DNA of 64,000 bases from Limnephilus marmoratus (GCA_917880885.1 OU862909.1:31494405-31558404); one strand, 5' to 3'; numbered from the stretch's first letter, positions 44,140 through 56,784 are shown. Notes: generated by a model not told the origin, from the letters alone. Translations and numbers: made by a program.

Positions 44140-44436
44140 CATTTATGAGGTTTGCCAAGATCTTGGCGGCCGATGTGTCTGCCCACCTGCTGCGTGGCGG
44201 GCCGGATCGAGAGAGACTGGCTGAGACTCTCCAGCCAGAATCCCTCGACCCATCGCCTTGCACCGCAGTTGAAGGGATGGATTCATACCTCTGTCACTTC
44301 TCGACACACTGACCCCTAGATTTCTACCATACCTCACACCTTTTTCCTTCCCAGAACTTCCTTTTCTTAAAATTATCCTCCAAACAGCATCTTTAAAGAT
44401 GACGTAGGCCCTGAAGGAAATTATTTACCTCAGATA
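44140..44436 (+). repeat. Repeat family A, 5'-truncated copy
   Basis: Starts at ATGAGGTTTGCCAAGATCTT and ends within the terminal hairpin. Reverse frames 44036-44263 and 44143-44337 carry the peptide relic (SVSRSDRGMNPSLQLRCKAM). Confidence 0.75.
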
Positions 44437-46690
44437 AATTACCTAAAAAAATATGTTTCATATTTGGGTGACTGCTGAGTCTAGACCCAAAAAATATATT
44501 TTCTAGTAAAATAAATATTTCCTCTTTTACATGATTTGAGAACAAGTAGTAGCAGGTTTCATAATGTTTTCAAGTGGTCGCCCAATCCACGGCACCGATA
44601 GAAAACAGCAATCCCGAGGCACCGCCATAAATTCCCCGAGGATTGACACATCGGAAATATTACCTGTGTATATCACCTGTCTCCGAGAGCATCCACTCAG
44701 CTCCGATGGAACACCATCGAGAGATTTGAACGAGGATTCTTTTGGCGGGAAAATGATTTGGGAGAGCCATAGATAACCGAGAGCTTCGCAAGAGGTTCGC
44801 CAGGGAGCGAAGGGAGGGGGAGGTTCTAGCTCCTACGACACCTGCGCCCACTAAAAGCACTGCTGAATCAGAGCCTCGGCTGGCATATGAGCCCTGCAAA
44901 TTGAATTACCTCCGGCTAATGTACAGCCTCTGGTTCACTCTGTGAAATACGGAACGGACTCGTAAAAGCATAATGTCTCATAAAGTCAAATGGGGCAATC
45001 AGGATAGCGCCATTTGTTGCTTATCAACTTTACGGCCAAAGTGGGGATTGATAGCCTGCAGCCTACTACCTACTTCTTCCTGGCGGTTATTATTTATTAT
45101 TACGAGGAACTTTACTTTTTAGGCAGCTGAGGGAGGCATTCTCGTAAATAACTTGAACGTTGTACCCTCTTCAGAGGATAACTAACGTATTTTATTTAGC
45201 CATTTTTACCCCAGTGATTTAATGAAGGATAATATTCATCCCGCTTCCTCACATGCAAAATTGTACGGAAAAATTATAATACTTCCCAAGACATTGCAGC
45301 GATGACAAAAAATACTAATGGACTTGTATAGAAGTAATAATTATTAATAGGTTCCTAAACATTATAACGTGCCAAAAAAACTTATTATTGGCATATGTTT
45401 CACTCTGAAAACGTACGTACTACTTTTACTGACATTTATTTTTCATAATATATATGACACAATAGTTTTGCCGTTTGTTTTTTTTTAAAGAAGTTTTTTT
45501 TTCATAATTTGTTTAGTAATAATTTTTAATTGGTAAATTATTAATTAAACCAATAATTTATCTTGAAAATATTAAACATGCCATTAATTTCCCATTTTAA
45601 GAAATCAAGCGCACTTAAATATCAGTTGTATATTTCAACGAAAACAATATTATCTGCACTGATTTTACACAGCATTTTAAATTATTTATTATCATTTTAA
45701 AATAATATCATTTGAACGATTTTTAAAGGGGCGTTTTCGTGAAAAAATCTACCTCAATCATTTTACTTTTCCGTTCGCACAATGATCTTCAGTTTTCCAT
45801 CTTGTGTTATGTATACTAGAATCATAAATACTATCCAAAATTATATAACTAAAATTTTCAGACCCAAAGTGGATCGTAAATCAATTTGGTAAGCTTTGCC
45901 GTATATGTACAATGTACACATTTAACATTTACCCAATCCTGCACCGCACACTTCTCCGTTCTAATATCAATTCTGGTTCACATTTGCACAAAGCAATTTC
46001 GAAGTCAGATATGTTTCCGAAATTATACAACAGGGAAATTTGAATACCTGTCAATGTTGCGGAGCTTATGGATAGAGGAAGCTCTCTCTACCCGGAGTAC
46101 AGGAGGTTAGAGGAGATACTCGTACCGTTGTTCCATTAGCCTCACCATATAATGCCAATCTTTATCGTCTACAAGGGAAATGCTTTATTTCTAATGCTCC
46201 ATGTGAAAGGTTTAAAAAGTGATATCGGGTAAAAATGTGAATGCGGCGCTCACTCGACTGTTTAATACACGTTTGTTGAATCAACAAAATCAGGGTGAAT
46301 TATTTAGAATAGTATTTAAACAAAATCTATGGTACGTAGGTTCGGTAGGTTCAAACATTAAAAAATGTAACAATCGCTCCACTTGTTCATGCCATGACGT
46401 CTCTGTGAGGCTCCATTGTATTTAATCTCTTTTCAATTTTTTCTCTGCTGATTCGTTTCCAAATACTAAGCAATATTCGAATGCTCACCATAAATCATAT
46501 ATTATTTGCACACACATACTTATTTTGTGGCACCATTTAAGTAAAAAAATTAATAGAAATTCCGTAGAATTTATAGATAAAAATAATCTGGAATCTATTA
46601 ATTAAAGTGCAGCGATTATAGATTCTTTTATATAGGTAAAACTTCGAGAAACTTTGAAATAAGGATAAAGGAACATAAGATATGTTTAAG
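44437..46690. other. Long unique stretch
   Basis: 44560-45080 is more GC-rich and may be host-conserved sequence; frames there (44564-44776, 44660-44899) are unrecognised and overlap on opposite strands. 45080-46690 is AT-rich with no recognisable feature. Confidence 0.35.
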
Positions 46691-46694
46691 GGGA

Positions 46695-47734
46695 TATTCT
46701 AGTCTAGAAGCCCGGATTTCGGGCGTTTTATGACGGTCAATAAAAAAACAATTAATATTTTAAAAATACATTTTTATACAATTTTTTTTTTTTTAACAAT
46801 TATTATAAGCAATAATTGTCAGCCTGAAACACTCATTTACATTGAAAAATCTTCCGAGAAAAGATACTTGCCGCCAACGGGATTTGAACCCGTGTCCTTC
46901 TGATTACCCTTTGTGCTATGCATAAAAATCTTGTCTTAACATTAGTTTATAAATTAAAAAATAATTATTATTTATTTATATTTTGAGAATACACAAAAAA
47001 ATAAAAAAATATATATATTTCACGAAGTTATAAGCTGTTGAAGTAGAGGGAAGAAAAGAGCGTGTCCATCTTGTCACGATTTTCACCCTTCTGGTCATCT
47101 GAAAAATATCAAAGATAGATTAATTATTAGTACAAAAAATGTCATTATAGTAGAAACAGGAAAAAATGAAGAAAAAAAATCATACGGCGGCTACTCAAAA
47201 AAAAATTGACGTTTTTCAGTTATTTTTTAACATTTCCGAATTTTTAAAAATAGATTTTTTTTTGTTGGTGCCTACCATAGGGGGATAAATAAAAAAAATC
47301 ATTCCATGTTTCAAGAAAATTGGTCAATTTGACCTTGAGATTTTGTGACAAACGTTTCGAAAAAAGTAGTTACGAGAAAAACGCGTTTAAATTTTTTTAA
47401 AGTTTCAGGTAGTCTAACTGATGGAATAACACATATAACATACATTTCTTCGTAAGAGAGGGGTAATCATTTTCAGGTAGTCGGAGCCTTTGGAAATTCG
47501 AGAGGGGTATTCTTTTCAGGTAGTCGGAGTCTGTTAACCACCCATTTGTTTATTTATCGCCTTTTCTATTTAGATTCTAGTTAGATTCCGTCTAAGCCGC
47601 TCGAATTGCACAATTGACACTAAAATAGCTATAACTTTTAAAATAATTCGAATTTTTAAAAATCCTTATAAGGAGATATTCTTGAAAATGTAAACTATCG
47701 AAATATGAAAAAAATATAATTCTAGACTAGAATA
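46695..47734. mobile_element. Possible DNA element bounded by TATTCTAGTCTAGAA inverted repeats
   Basis: 15-bp perfect inverted repeats 1.04 kb apart (46695-46709, 47720-47734). The motif is itself nearly palindromic, which weakens the case, and no target duplication is visible. Inside are a tRNA-like block (46868-46930) and three TTCAGGTAGTC repeats (47404-47530). Confidence 0.3.
46868..46930 (-). mobile_element. tRNA-derived fragment (pseudo-tRNA or SINE)
   Basis: The minus strand has ATCAGAAGGACACGGGTTCA then AATCCCGTTGGCGGCA: a perfect 5-bp T-arm with a TTCAAAT loop, and an A-box-like TAGCACAAAGGGTAA. The anticodon arm is missing, so it is not a functional tRNA. Confidence 0.55.
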
Positions 47735-49080
47735 CGGCCTAGCAATAATAGTTTCTCGGAGTTTGTCAATCATTTGTTGGAGACGAGTCACCATTTTGAC
47801 TTAAATGGTGGAATCCTGTAATTTTAATGGTATTCATTTGGACAAATTGGAAATCTTAGAAATCAGAAAGAGTAAAAATGCGAATTTTAATATTATAAAT
47901 AATCAAAAAGTATTTTTAAATGACCAATTATCAAACTTGTTCCCTTTGTAAATTATGCCCTCTTCCCCTTTCCCACTCCCACCTTTTCATTGACACATTA
48001 AGTCAACGTCTTTTATTGTAATTAGTTCTTAGTAAACCCTGAGGAAGTGTGCATTGCTCACGAAACAAATCGGTTATTTACTTCTTCAAACTTCGCAAAA
48101 ATATAAAATCGGTTATTACTTGATCTAAGTTTGTTAATATTTGTTCCAATTTAGAGGAATATTGCCATAGTTTCACCATCTCTCGACAACTACATAAAAT
48201 TCCCTTGATGGACAATGAACTTATATTAGATATGATCTGAAGCGTTCAACCCTTTCCTCAACTGCCAAGACCCCGGATGGCCAAAAGTTATTTCGTCCCT
48301 GCTCCTTTGTGTTTAAAAAAGCCGAGTTTGAAAATCGTTCGCCAGATTAAATTTACATATTTTTCAAACCGGCATTTCATTTTTACCAATTCCACCATCA
48401 GATCGCCCCACCTGGGTGATACCTTGATACCTTAATATACCACTGCTACCCACCAGCCATATTCCCCAAAGAATGGAAAACAATCTTCTCGGCTTGTAGG
48501 GCACGTGGAGCGGGATATAAACCGGGTAGGTAATATGTAGATGCGAAGTGGGAGGCGGGGGCCGCCCTGCCGCCCAACCGCCCAACCGCCCAGCCCTAGC
48601 CGGCCACGCATGCTCTACAAAAAGGGATTGAAGTAATCACATTTTGGTTGGTTGATTTCTAGAATGCTTCTCGGATGCTGTGGGCGGGGTAGCAAGTCCC
48701 TGTGCCTGCGAACCACTCTCGACTGCTCGACTTTCATACTTGTACATGGAGAGACAGAGGCGGTAAAAATGCTCGACAATATTGAAAATACGAAAGGGTG
48801 ACATCCAAATTCGAAAATGATAAACCAATGTTTAAAAACAATTTTCTTCTAACGATGTAGCGTATTGAATAAAACATCAAATATGACTTGTTTCCATGTT
48901 TTATTATGCATTTTATTTAAATAATGCAATTTTCATGAAATAGGTACCTGCTATATAGTATGGGTACGTTCCCTAATATGAAATAACTAAATGTTCCTAG
49001 TAAATAAACAAACGCCCAACTTTATGGAAACAGTTTTATTCGCGGGCTTCCAAAATGAAGCCCGATTCTGACATTAGCAG
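47735..49080. other. Unique stretch with a MITE end and hammerhead-like motif
   Basis: 48958-48973 (AGTATGGGTACGTTCCC, followed by TAA) is an orphan right end of the PIF/Harbinger MITE. 48400-48800 is more GC-rich and unrecognised. Confidence 0.4.
48039..48065 (+). ncRNA. Hammerhead-like core motif
   Basis: CTGAGGA, extra A, GTGTGC-ATT-GCTCAC (five pairs, one T-T mismatch), GAAA. A different stem sequence but the same layout as the others, so structure rather than sequence is kept. Confidence 0.35.
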
Positions 49081-49087
49081 GCCTTTA

Positions 49088-49496
49088 GATGTTGCAGTTT
49101 GGAAGGAGAGTATGGGTACCGCCGCCCCTGGAATCATTTATTGGATTACCAACACCCTTGCCATAAATCACCCCAAGTGGTTCGATTTGTTTGGTGATTT
49201 AGCAGGGGTGCCCGGGTTCATGGGGTGAGATTTGTATATGGGCCGGATCGGATTGGTTGAGGGAGACCTAACCTATATCTCTTCAGCCGGACTCTGTCGA
49301 GGGATGTATTCATACGTCTGTTACTTCTGGACTCGTTGATTCCCAGATTCCTATCCACCCCTCATACATTTTTCCTCCATCCTTTCATTTCTTTTCCATC
49401 CTTTTCCTAAAAATACCCTCCACACAGCATCCCCAAAGATGACACAGGCCCCGAGGAAAATTGTTTTCCTCAGGGCCCCCTATGTAGAGCTAATGA
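49088..49496 (+). repeat. Repeat family A, plus copy with small internal deletion
   Basis: From GGAAGGAGAGTATGGGTACC to the terminal hairpin and GAGCTAATGAATAAAAAC. Lacks the GCGGATGCGTCTGCC part. Confidence 0.8.
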
Positions 49497-50711
49497 ATAA
49501 AAACAAATCATCTCATTCCTCGCAACAACTCAATGAAATGTCTGTTGGAGATAAAATTTACAATTTTTTAACATATCAGGAAGCTTTCTAGGTGTGCGTA
49601 AATGCTACTCTTAAAATGAATTAAGATCTCGAATAAAAATTTCATATTTCTAGTGATGATAGAGTAATGTGCCAATTCAACATAATGTACGTAATGCAAA
49701 TTTCTTATGAGTATATATTTCACAAACCTTTGGAGACAATAACAACGAACGATTCATAAGAACAACGTTACTCCCAACAACTTTATGTATCGCACATGTC
49801 GATTCTCACATCTTATTTGAGAATTTGTTTCGGTACTTCCCCCTGGGGGGTGAGGCGGTGAGGTATTGCGGGAGTGGGGGCAGGAGGTTCGGAGGGCGGG
49901 AATAATGCATTCAAATGTGAGCAATCCAAAGTGAAATAACCGATTCCGGGCCCCTCCCGTGGGTCCCATATCGGGTCCGTTTTATTTTTTCATATAACGC
50001 CTGGCGCCGCTAAGTGAACCGGGTCCGGAATCGCAGCCCAGCCTTTGAATTGCAAATTGTTCCGCAGAACGGAGGACGGCCGTAAAAAGTGGCGGAAAAT
50101 CCAGAAAGCAAATGAAACTCTTGGCTTGCTGTATCAATGTTGAATTATTGTATCCGGCGGAGCGTCAAATCTTTTGTGAAATGGATAAAAGATTCGTGAA
50201 TCTTTTATTTTATTCAGAACTTAAAAGAATATGGTCCGATGTTTGATGTACGTTGCTTCGTTCTCCGAACCTTTACCCACTGGAAACGTTTAAAACTTTT
50301 TACGTAGACATATCGCGCAAAGAGAATATAAAATCTTCAGTTCTCTGTAAATTTATTGCTTTTAGACCACGAAATTTTTTATTTAATTTATTTATTTATT
50401 GCTTCTTCACAATTTAAATACATTTTTTTTAGCATGTAATTATTAACCCCACTAGCGTTTGGCTGTATCGGGGTTAATAATTTCACAATTTAATAAAAGT
50501 AACACGCATAAATCTCGGCAATTATTTGGTCATTACCAAACAGTTAAGTAAATGCAAAATAATAAAATACTAAACGGAGGAAATTTATAGAAAAAATAAT
50601 ACTTATGTGAATTAAAAACAAAGTGTTGAGAGATCAAACAAAATGTTATCATTGGTTAGTTAGTTCATACCATTTTCAACCATAGAGAAAATTAAAAAAT
50701 ATAATGTAACC
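49497..50711. other. Unique stretch with a GC-rich island and a hairpin
   Basis: 49800-50110 is distinctly GC-rich and lacks repeats. 50438-50450 and 50470-50482 form a perfect 13-bp inverted repeat (AATTATTAACCCC) with a 19-base loop. No gene called; the minus frame 49754-49969 is unrecognised. Confidence 0.4.
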
Positions 50712-50715
50712 TTAA

Positions 50716-52658
50716 CCCTCTACTGCAAATGGGCCCATATATGGTATTACAGTTTTGTTGTCATTTTTTTGCTAAATAAAGTATAATAATAGAACGCTTC
50801 AAACTATTTATCCATTAAATATTTATTTAGCATTAACAAAACGCAAAAAAATTGTCTATGATTTTATGACAAATCGAAATAATCTCACTTTTTTGCACGC
50901 GGGCGGAATAACAGAATCGATGTGTCAGTGGCTCATTTTCAAAAAAGAAAAAAACAAAGGAAAACGTAAGTACTTTTTGTTAAAAAAAATATTTTCGTGA
51001 AGTTGATATATTCATCTTTATCTATTAATAATCAGTTTTTCGGTTTTCAACTCTTTTCTATTCTTTACAACTAGATTTGTCTCGATTCCATATTTGGTCT
51101 CGTATGCACTAACACGTTTTTTCACTTGAACATATATGGAATCATATGCACTCAAACAAATCTGCATTTTTATTATTATAAACGCTAAAATTAGGTATTT
51201 TCATTGTATACTTCTTTTGGTTTCGATTCAAACATTTGTTTTTGATTTTTTTTTGACAGAATGAACCCGGCAGGTTTTTACGGTAAAAAACATCTCACTC
51301 ATTCTATTCCGGGTGATGGCATGTTTAGCGATGATGAAGATTTAGATTCCGAAAGCGATGTTCCTTCGATGCCTGTACCAATCAGGAGACCAATTATACT
51401 TCCCAAAAGTGATGACGAAAGTTCAGATGAAGACAGTGTCCCTCTAGCAAACCTTGTCAATAACAAAAAGAAAATCCAGCGTCATCGCAAGCCCCTACTG
51501 AAAAGATTAAATGGGAATCTAATCAACTGGATCCATACAATCCTGAAAACTATACCTTCACTGGAGATACAGACTTACCTTCGTGCATTATGGACCTGGA
51601 TACACCTGCTGATTTCTTTTTATTTATTTTCACTGATGATTTAATATCAATGATAGTACAATAGATGAGTAAAATTTGAAATCTATTCAGGATAATGTTA
51701 ACAAACCGGCTCATATTACTAAGGAGGAGATGGAGCAGTTCGTAGGTATTGTTATATTTATGTCTATTATAAAATTGCCTGCAGCTAGAATGTACTGGAA
51801 TAATAATATTGGACAACAACAAGTGAACGAAACTATGACCTGTAACAGATGGGAAACAATAAAAAATTCCTTCACTTTAATGAAAATACAACATTTATTC
51901 CATTTGGTCATGAAGGTTACGACAAACTCCATAAAATTCGGCCCTTGATAGAACATATCCGACAACGTCTCACGCTAGTTCCCAATTGTATGTAATTATA
52001 TATACAAAAATGAGTACGTATCTCTGTTTAATTTTAAACAAGCGATATCTGAACACCTGTGCAAAGCTGGAAAATCTCTTCCACGAAAAAGAGGGCGTCT
52101 ATCTTTAGCTGCTTCAATATCTGGATCGCCAGCAACTAGTCGTGGGGGAGTCCTGCAGTGTCAAATCCTGGAACTCCTACATCTAAAAGGATGAGGAAAA
52201 TCCCAGAAAAGCATCAAGAATTTCCTCTAAACTCTGTAAAAACCGACAATAAAGGACATTGGCCTGAATGGCAGAAAAATCGTCAACACTGTCAAGTATG
52301 TTCGATGAAAACATACACTAAATGCTCAAAATGTAAAGTATTTTTATGTTATAATGAAAAAAGAAACTGCAGGTTTCAATTTCATAAATTATTGTATATC
52401 TTTCTGTAATATTCTATTATTTTCAAACATTTTTCTTTGTTGTTATTCTTCATTTTACTGCATACGATACCATATATGTCTAAGTGATTTTTCGTCTTGG
52501 TTCATATGAGCCCATATATGGTTCCGTAAAAAAAAATCTAAAATATAAAAATTTTCGATTATTTTTGTTTTGATTTGTCTCATTGGTACATAAATAAAGA
52601 TATTTCCGCAGTGAAAAAATTTTTTTTTCAACGCCTTAATAATTCATGCAGTAGAGGG
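50716..52658 (+). mobile_element. piggyBac-superfamily transposon, internally deleted (1943 bp)
   Basis: TTAA at both sides (50712-50715, 52659-52662) and 12-bp perfect inverted ends CCCTCTACTGCA / TGCAGTAGAGGG. A subterminal GCCCATATATGG occurs at both ends (50733-50744, 52510-52521). It encloses a broken transposase gene. Intact ends plus a dead gene mean it could only move with an outside transposase. Confidence 0.92.
51261..52409 (+). pseudogene. piggyBac-type transposase, frameshifted and missing its catalytic core
   Basis: The N-terminus begins MNPAGFYGKKHL with an acidic D/E/S-rich segment (residues 20-75), usual for piggyBac transposases. Frames then shift near 51505 and 51660 (with stops), and again near 51880. 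The middle part contains KPAHITKEEMEQFVGIVIFM and RMYWNN, the conserved N-terminal domain of the transposase. At about 51988 homology stops just before the region that holds the catalytic aspartates and resumes (near 52025) in the C-terminal tail. This ends in a Cys/His zinc-binding domain: H44, C45, C48, C56, C59, C64, C71 and H76 of the frame 52158-52409. Roughly the RNase H-like catalytic domain is lost, so there is no activity. The family assignment is firm. Confidence 0.9.
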
Positions 52659-52662
52659 TTAA

Positions 52663-53316
52663 GGTTTTTTTTTTTAAATGTGAGTAAAAATAACTTTATG
52701 AAAAAACAAAGATTTATGAGCGATTACATATTAAAGAGAATCTTTCTTATACAATATTAAATATAATATTAAAGTGAGTATCAAATGATTATGAAAAAAA
52801 AAATTGATCACAACATTATTGTTTTCATTCCATTTAAGTGCCCGTTTTCATTAAAATACGATTGTATTTTATAGCATCAGTGAATTAGAAATTCCACTCG
52901 TGTGATCTTTTAGTTTTGACAAAGTTATGGGATACGAAAACCCCTATATATTTATTTATTTGTTGTTTCTTTACCTTTTTTAATTTAGGTGTTATTGTTT
53001 AAATTGAAATTTTTAACCTCACTTCAATTTTATAAAGTACACAAAATAACATAAGTATTGAAAGATAATATTGTTACAATAATATTTCTCACAGAATGGG
53101 CCTCTACTATACTATAGGAACTAATACATTATAACGAAAAACATGTGGAGTGACCATGTGTTGAATTTTATTTTATATTATTGGTTTGATGTTCTCTATT
53201 ATTTTGAGAGTTCTCTATTAGGCACCTAATCGGTAGGTGCCTACTAATGGGTACTTTGTTGTTAATTTTCGTTATTATTGTTAATTTATCGTATTTACAT
53301 ATTAGTAGGTCGAGGA
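52663..53316. other. Unique AT-rich stretch
   Basis: Nothing recognised. Confidence 0.4.
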
Positions 53317-53317
53317 C

Positions 53318-53540
53318 TGTGCAATTTGGGAAGCGGGTATGGGTACCGCCACGCCGCCGCCTCGGGAATCGTTTATTGGATAACCTACACTTCTGTTATA
53401 GGTCACCCCAAGTGGTTCACTACCTTTGGTGGCAGGGGTGCTCGAGCTCATGGAGTGAGGTTTGTCCCGGTCTTGGTGGCGGATGCGTCTGCCTACCAGC
53501 TGAATGGCAGGCCGAGTTGAGAGAGAATGGTTGAGAGAGT
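53318..53540 (+). repeat. Repeat family A, left part of a split copy
   Basis: From CAATTTGGGAAGCGGGTATG through GTTTATTGGATAACC to GAGAATGGTTGAGAGAG. The remainder resumes at 53915. Frames 53247-53534 and 53278-53520 lie in it. Confidence 0.8.
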
Positions 53541-53914
53541 TATATATTTAATATAACTCTCTAAGCAGCATTATATGTATAAGACTGATTCTGTGAACTA
53601 TATTTCAATAATTCCTTAATATACTAATAATAACTTATCTTTTCCAATAATTCTTTAACTTCTTCGCCTCATTCTTGTAATCCAATATAACTACATGAAC
53701 TCTCTTATTGTAGGAGAATTTGTGTGCATAGTATCAATTAGTGAAAAAATTCAACCTATAATAATGAATGTATATCCGCAAACTGTAAACTTCACCCGCC
53801 ATAACACAGGGTCATCCCTAGCATGGAGGGTGAAATATCACAAAAAACTACATATATGTACTTTCGATAACTCATGTATTAAATAAATAAATAAAATAAA
53901 TAAATATCGTCTTG
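53541..53914 (+). mobile_element. Insertion with an (AAAT)n tail inside family A
   Basis: AT-rich, 370 bp, ending in AAATAAATAAATAAAATAAA. It splits an otherwise continuous family A copy. The simple-repeat tail suggests a short non-LTR (LINE or SINE) insertion. A coding part was not recognised. Confidence 0.5.
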
Positions 53915-54118
53915 CGCTGCAGTTGGAGGGATGGATTCACATGTCCGTCACTCCTGGACACACTGACCATTAGATTCATACTCACCCCACATCCCCTTTT
54001 CCTTTTCAGAACTTCCTCTCCTTCCTTTCCTAAAAATACTCTCCACATGGCATCCTTAAAAATGACATAGGCCCTGGGGGGAATTATTTCCCTGAGGGCC
54101 TCCCGTATGGAGCCTAGG
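53915..54118 (+). repeat. Repeat family A, right part of a split copy
   Basis: From CTGCAGTTGGAGGGATGGAT to the terminal hairpin GGCCCTGGGG...CCTGAGGGCC and GGAGCCTAGGG. Confidence 0.8.
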
Positions 54119-56250
54119 GCAATATAGGGTATTGTTTAAATGTTTTATCCAGGTCTGACAGCCTACAGACCTTGCCCACGTCCGTAAACTGGATGCGTGT
54201 GTGCGGAGGTGTTTAAATAATAACTCTTGATATTAACGTGAGTCAAAATATATTTACAACGGAAACTTTATGTTACAATAATTTGCACAAGTTTAATATT
54301 AATTTGGCTTAGAGGTAAAGCAGGTAGAGAGGGCGAACACTAGAACCGGAATGAATTTGCATATAAAAATTGCGTTGCAACGTACCTAGCTGGAGAGTGG
54401 TGACCGGTGATACTACAGTGCGAAAATGATATTTTATGGCTGTTCGCTGCCTCGCTATGGAGCTAATGTAAAAAATGTTTCTTAATTGTGATTATTAATT
54501 GAAATAAAAACGAATCTAAGATCCTAAGTGCAACTGAAAATTATGATTTGATTATGAAATGAGTCGATATGTATTGCTGCGTTAGTGGAAGATTTAGGTC
54601 ATTTGTCGGAATAAAATGTATATTTGAAGTCATCCAATTAAGTGCAGAGAGGGAAATGTAAATACATCAACAAAGCCTTTCTATTTTTCCTGCGCCGTTA
54701 ACACATTACAAGTCAACACAGCTGCACGTTGCTTTTATGTGAATCCTTCGCCAGTCGTTCATCTTATTATCATTTAGCAGGAAAAGCGCTTGAAGCTCGC
54801 CATGTGTGGAGTGAATTAATTTGTCGAGCCAAAGACAGTGGCCAGAGAGCCGTAGCTACTGCGATACCCCAATTACCCACCAGAACCATCCCTCCCGCGG
54901 TCCTCAAGTCACCCCACCCCTCCTGACACCCCACACTTACCCCCTTTAGATAAATACTACCGCCTGACCAGCCAACCGTATCGCGAGTAAAATACTTACC
55001 ACGAACGATTGCAGGCTTCAAATGGATTAAACTCTTGTATGTAAGAACAGAATCAGAGGTACATATTTCTACTTTATAGGGCTGCTTAGTTTAAAATATT
55101 TTGTTTTAATAATTCGAGCCAATGACAAAACAGAACGTAGAAAAAAAATCAACAATAGTGAAGGAAAATAGCAAGCGAACATTATTTGTTCTGTTTTATC
55201 CGGTTACCAAAAATTATAACATAAAGTGGAAGAAGCGATTATAAACTTAGCTATGTAAACTGTTGAATTTTAAAAGAGTGTTACAATTTTCTCTGATTTC
55301 CAGTTCCCATGGATGGGCTCTTCAAAACCTTCAAAGAATTCAGAATTCCTGAAATGCCTTTCATGAGCTTTATTTTCCAAAATTTATCAGGATAACTACA
55401 GCAAAATCATTTCAAAGATATTCTTGCTTGTCTACACAACTGGTGTACTGTATCGTAGGGCTACTTTGAGGTAAAGGGGACTGCGGACGGGTGTTCGTAA
55501 CCAATTTCCAACCAGTTTGATTGATCGCACTGTCGGTGCGGTTAGTAAAATTCAAAATACCATCACCAATACATAAATAGTTAAAATAGTATAAACATAT
55601 TCTCACAATTTCTGGTAATATGAATCGTCATCGACTAAACAATTTAACAGAATACAGAGTGAAGTAGGTACTTTTTTAGTTTAGTATGCAAATATCTCAA
55701 GGGTTATGTCGTATTATTAGAATAATCATAAAAGTATCTAAGAGTATAATAATTCAAAATACTATCACCAACGTTAAAATAGTTGGTACCTACCTATGTA
55801 CAAAAAATATTAACATTTTCTCACGATTTATGAAATCCGAATCCTTATCACTTTCCAATTCTAACGGAATACAAAATGAAGAAGGCATTTAACTAAGATT
55901 AATTTGAAAAAGCTTTATTAAAAATTTTATAATAGTTTTAATAAACTTTATTAAAATTCGATGTGAGAGCAACCCTTCTGCATAATTCTCCTTTAAAAGC
56001 TAGCAACCCTGACCAGCGACCAGTGACCAGTGGCACCTCCCTAGAGCTCTAAGGACCCGAACCAGATGGAAGACCATCCCCTGTGAGGGAGTAAAGGCGG
56101 ATATGCCAAACCAACCTTAAAACAAGACACCAAATGGGATGACCGCTCGCACATTAACACGGGGTGGCTCAGAGCGCAGGACTAAAAATTAAAGAAAAAA
56201 ATTATAATATTAACAAAATAGAATACTTAAATTTAATTGTGAATAGGTAC
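54119..56250. other. Mostly unique stretch
   Basis: 54455-54476 (TGGAGCTAATGTAAAAAATG) is an orphan family A tail. 55990-56200 is GC-richer and shaped like a decayed repeat (CCAGCGACCAGTGACCAG and following) but was not identified. Frames 54729-54926 and 55686-55892 are unrecognised. Confidence 0.35.
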
Positions 56251-56251
56251 C

Positions 56252-56370
56252 GTCAGGTTCAATGGCTTTCAACCGTCTGGAGTTAGTGGGACTATGTAAG
56301 GTGTGAGGCTGAAGATAGTGGTAATGGGATTGAATGGTGGTTTTTCACCGGCGATACTGAGATTATTTTC
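56252..56370 (+). repeat. Repeat family B, partial copy
   Basis: CAACCGTCTGGAGTTAGTGG, GTGAGGCTGAAGATAGTGG and GAATGGTGGTTTTTCACCGG with GATACTGAGA are collinear with the reverse complement of 11036-11297, with a central deletion. Confidence 0.6.
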
Positions 56371-56765
56371 TTCTCTATGAATAATGTATTTTAAATAGTT
56401 GTTGCCACTATTATTCTCGCAATTTGTCTGAGTGACAATTATTTCTAATAAATAAAGATTTTGAAAAAATAATTAGATGTTTTTTCTAATGCTTTATTCT
56501 ATTCTTTATAATTCTTAATATTACAATGCCTCATGAAGTAAATACCCTTGAAAATTATTGCGTTCACGTATAATTTTTGGAATATTTTTTTGTATATTTC
56601 ATGACCCTAGAGTTCACTGTTCGCTAGTTCTGAAGATGCGTATACACACAAGAGCCGAACCTGCGATTAGAACCACGAATTAGGAGAAAGGAACGAAGCA
56701 ATTGCACATTAATGATATTTATTAGATTTTTCCAAGCATGAACTTGAATTGAATAATAACTTCGC
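56371..56765. other. Unique AT-rich stretch
   Basis: Nothing recognised. Confidence 0.4.
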
Positions 56766-56784
56766 CCTATTAATCTTGAACTCA

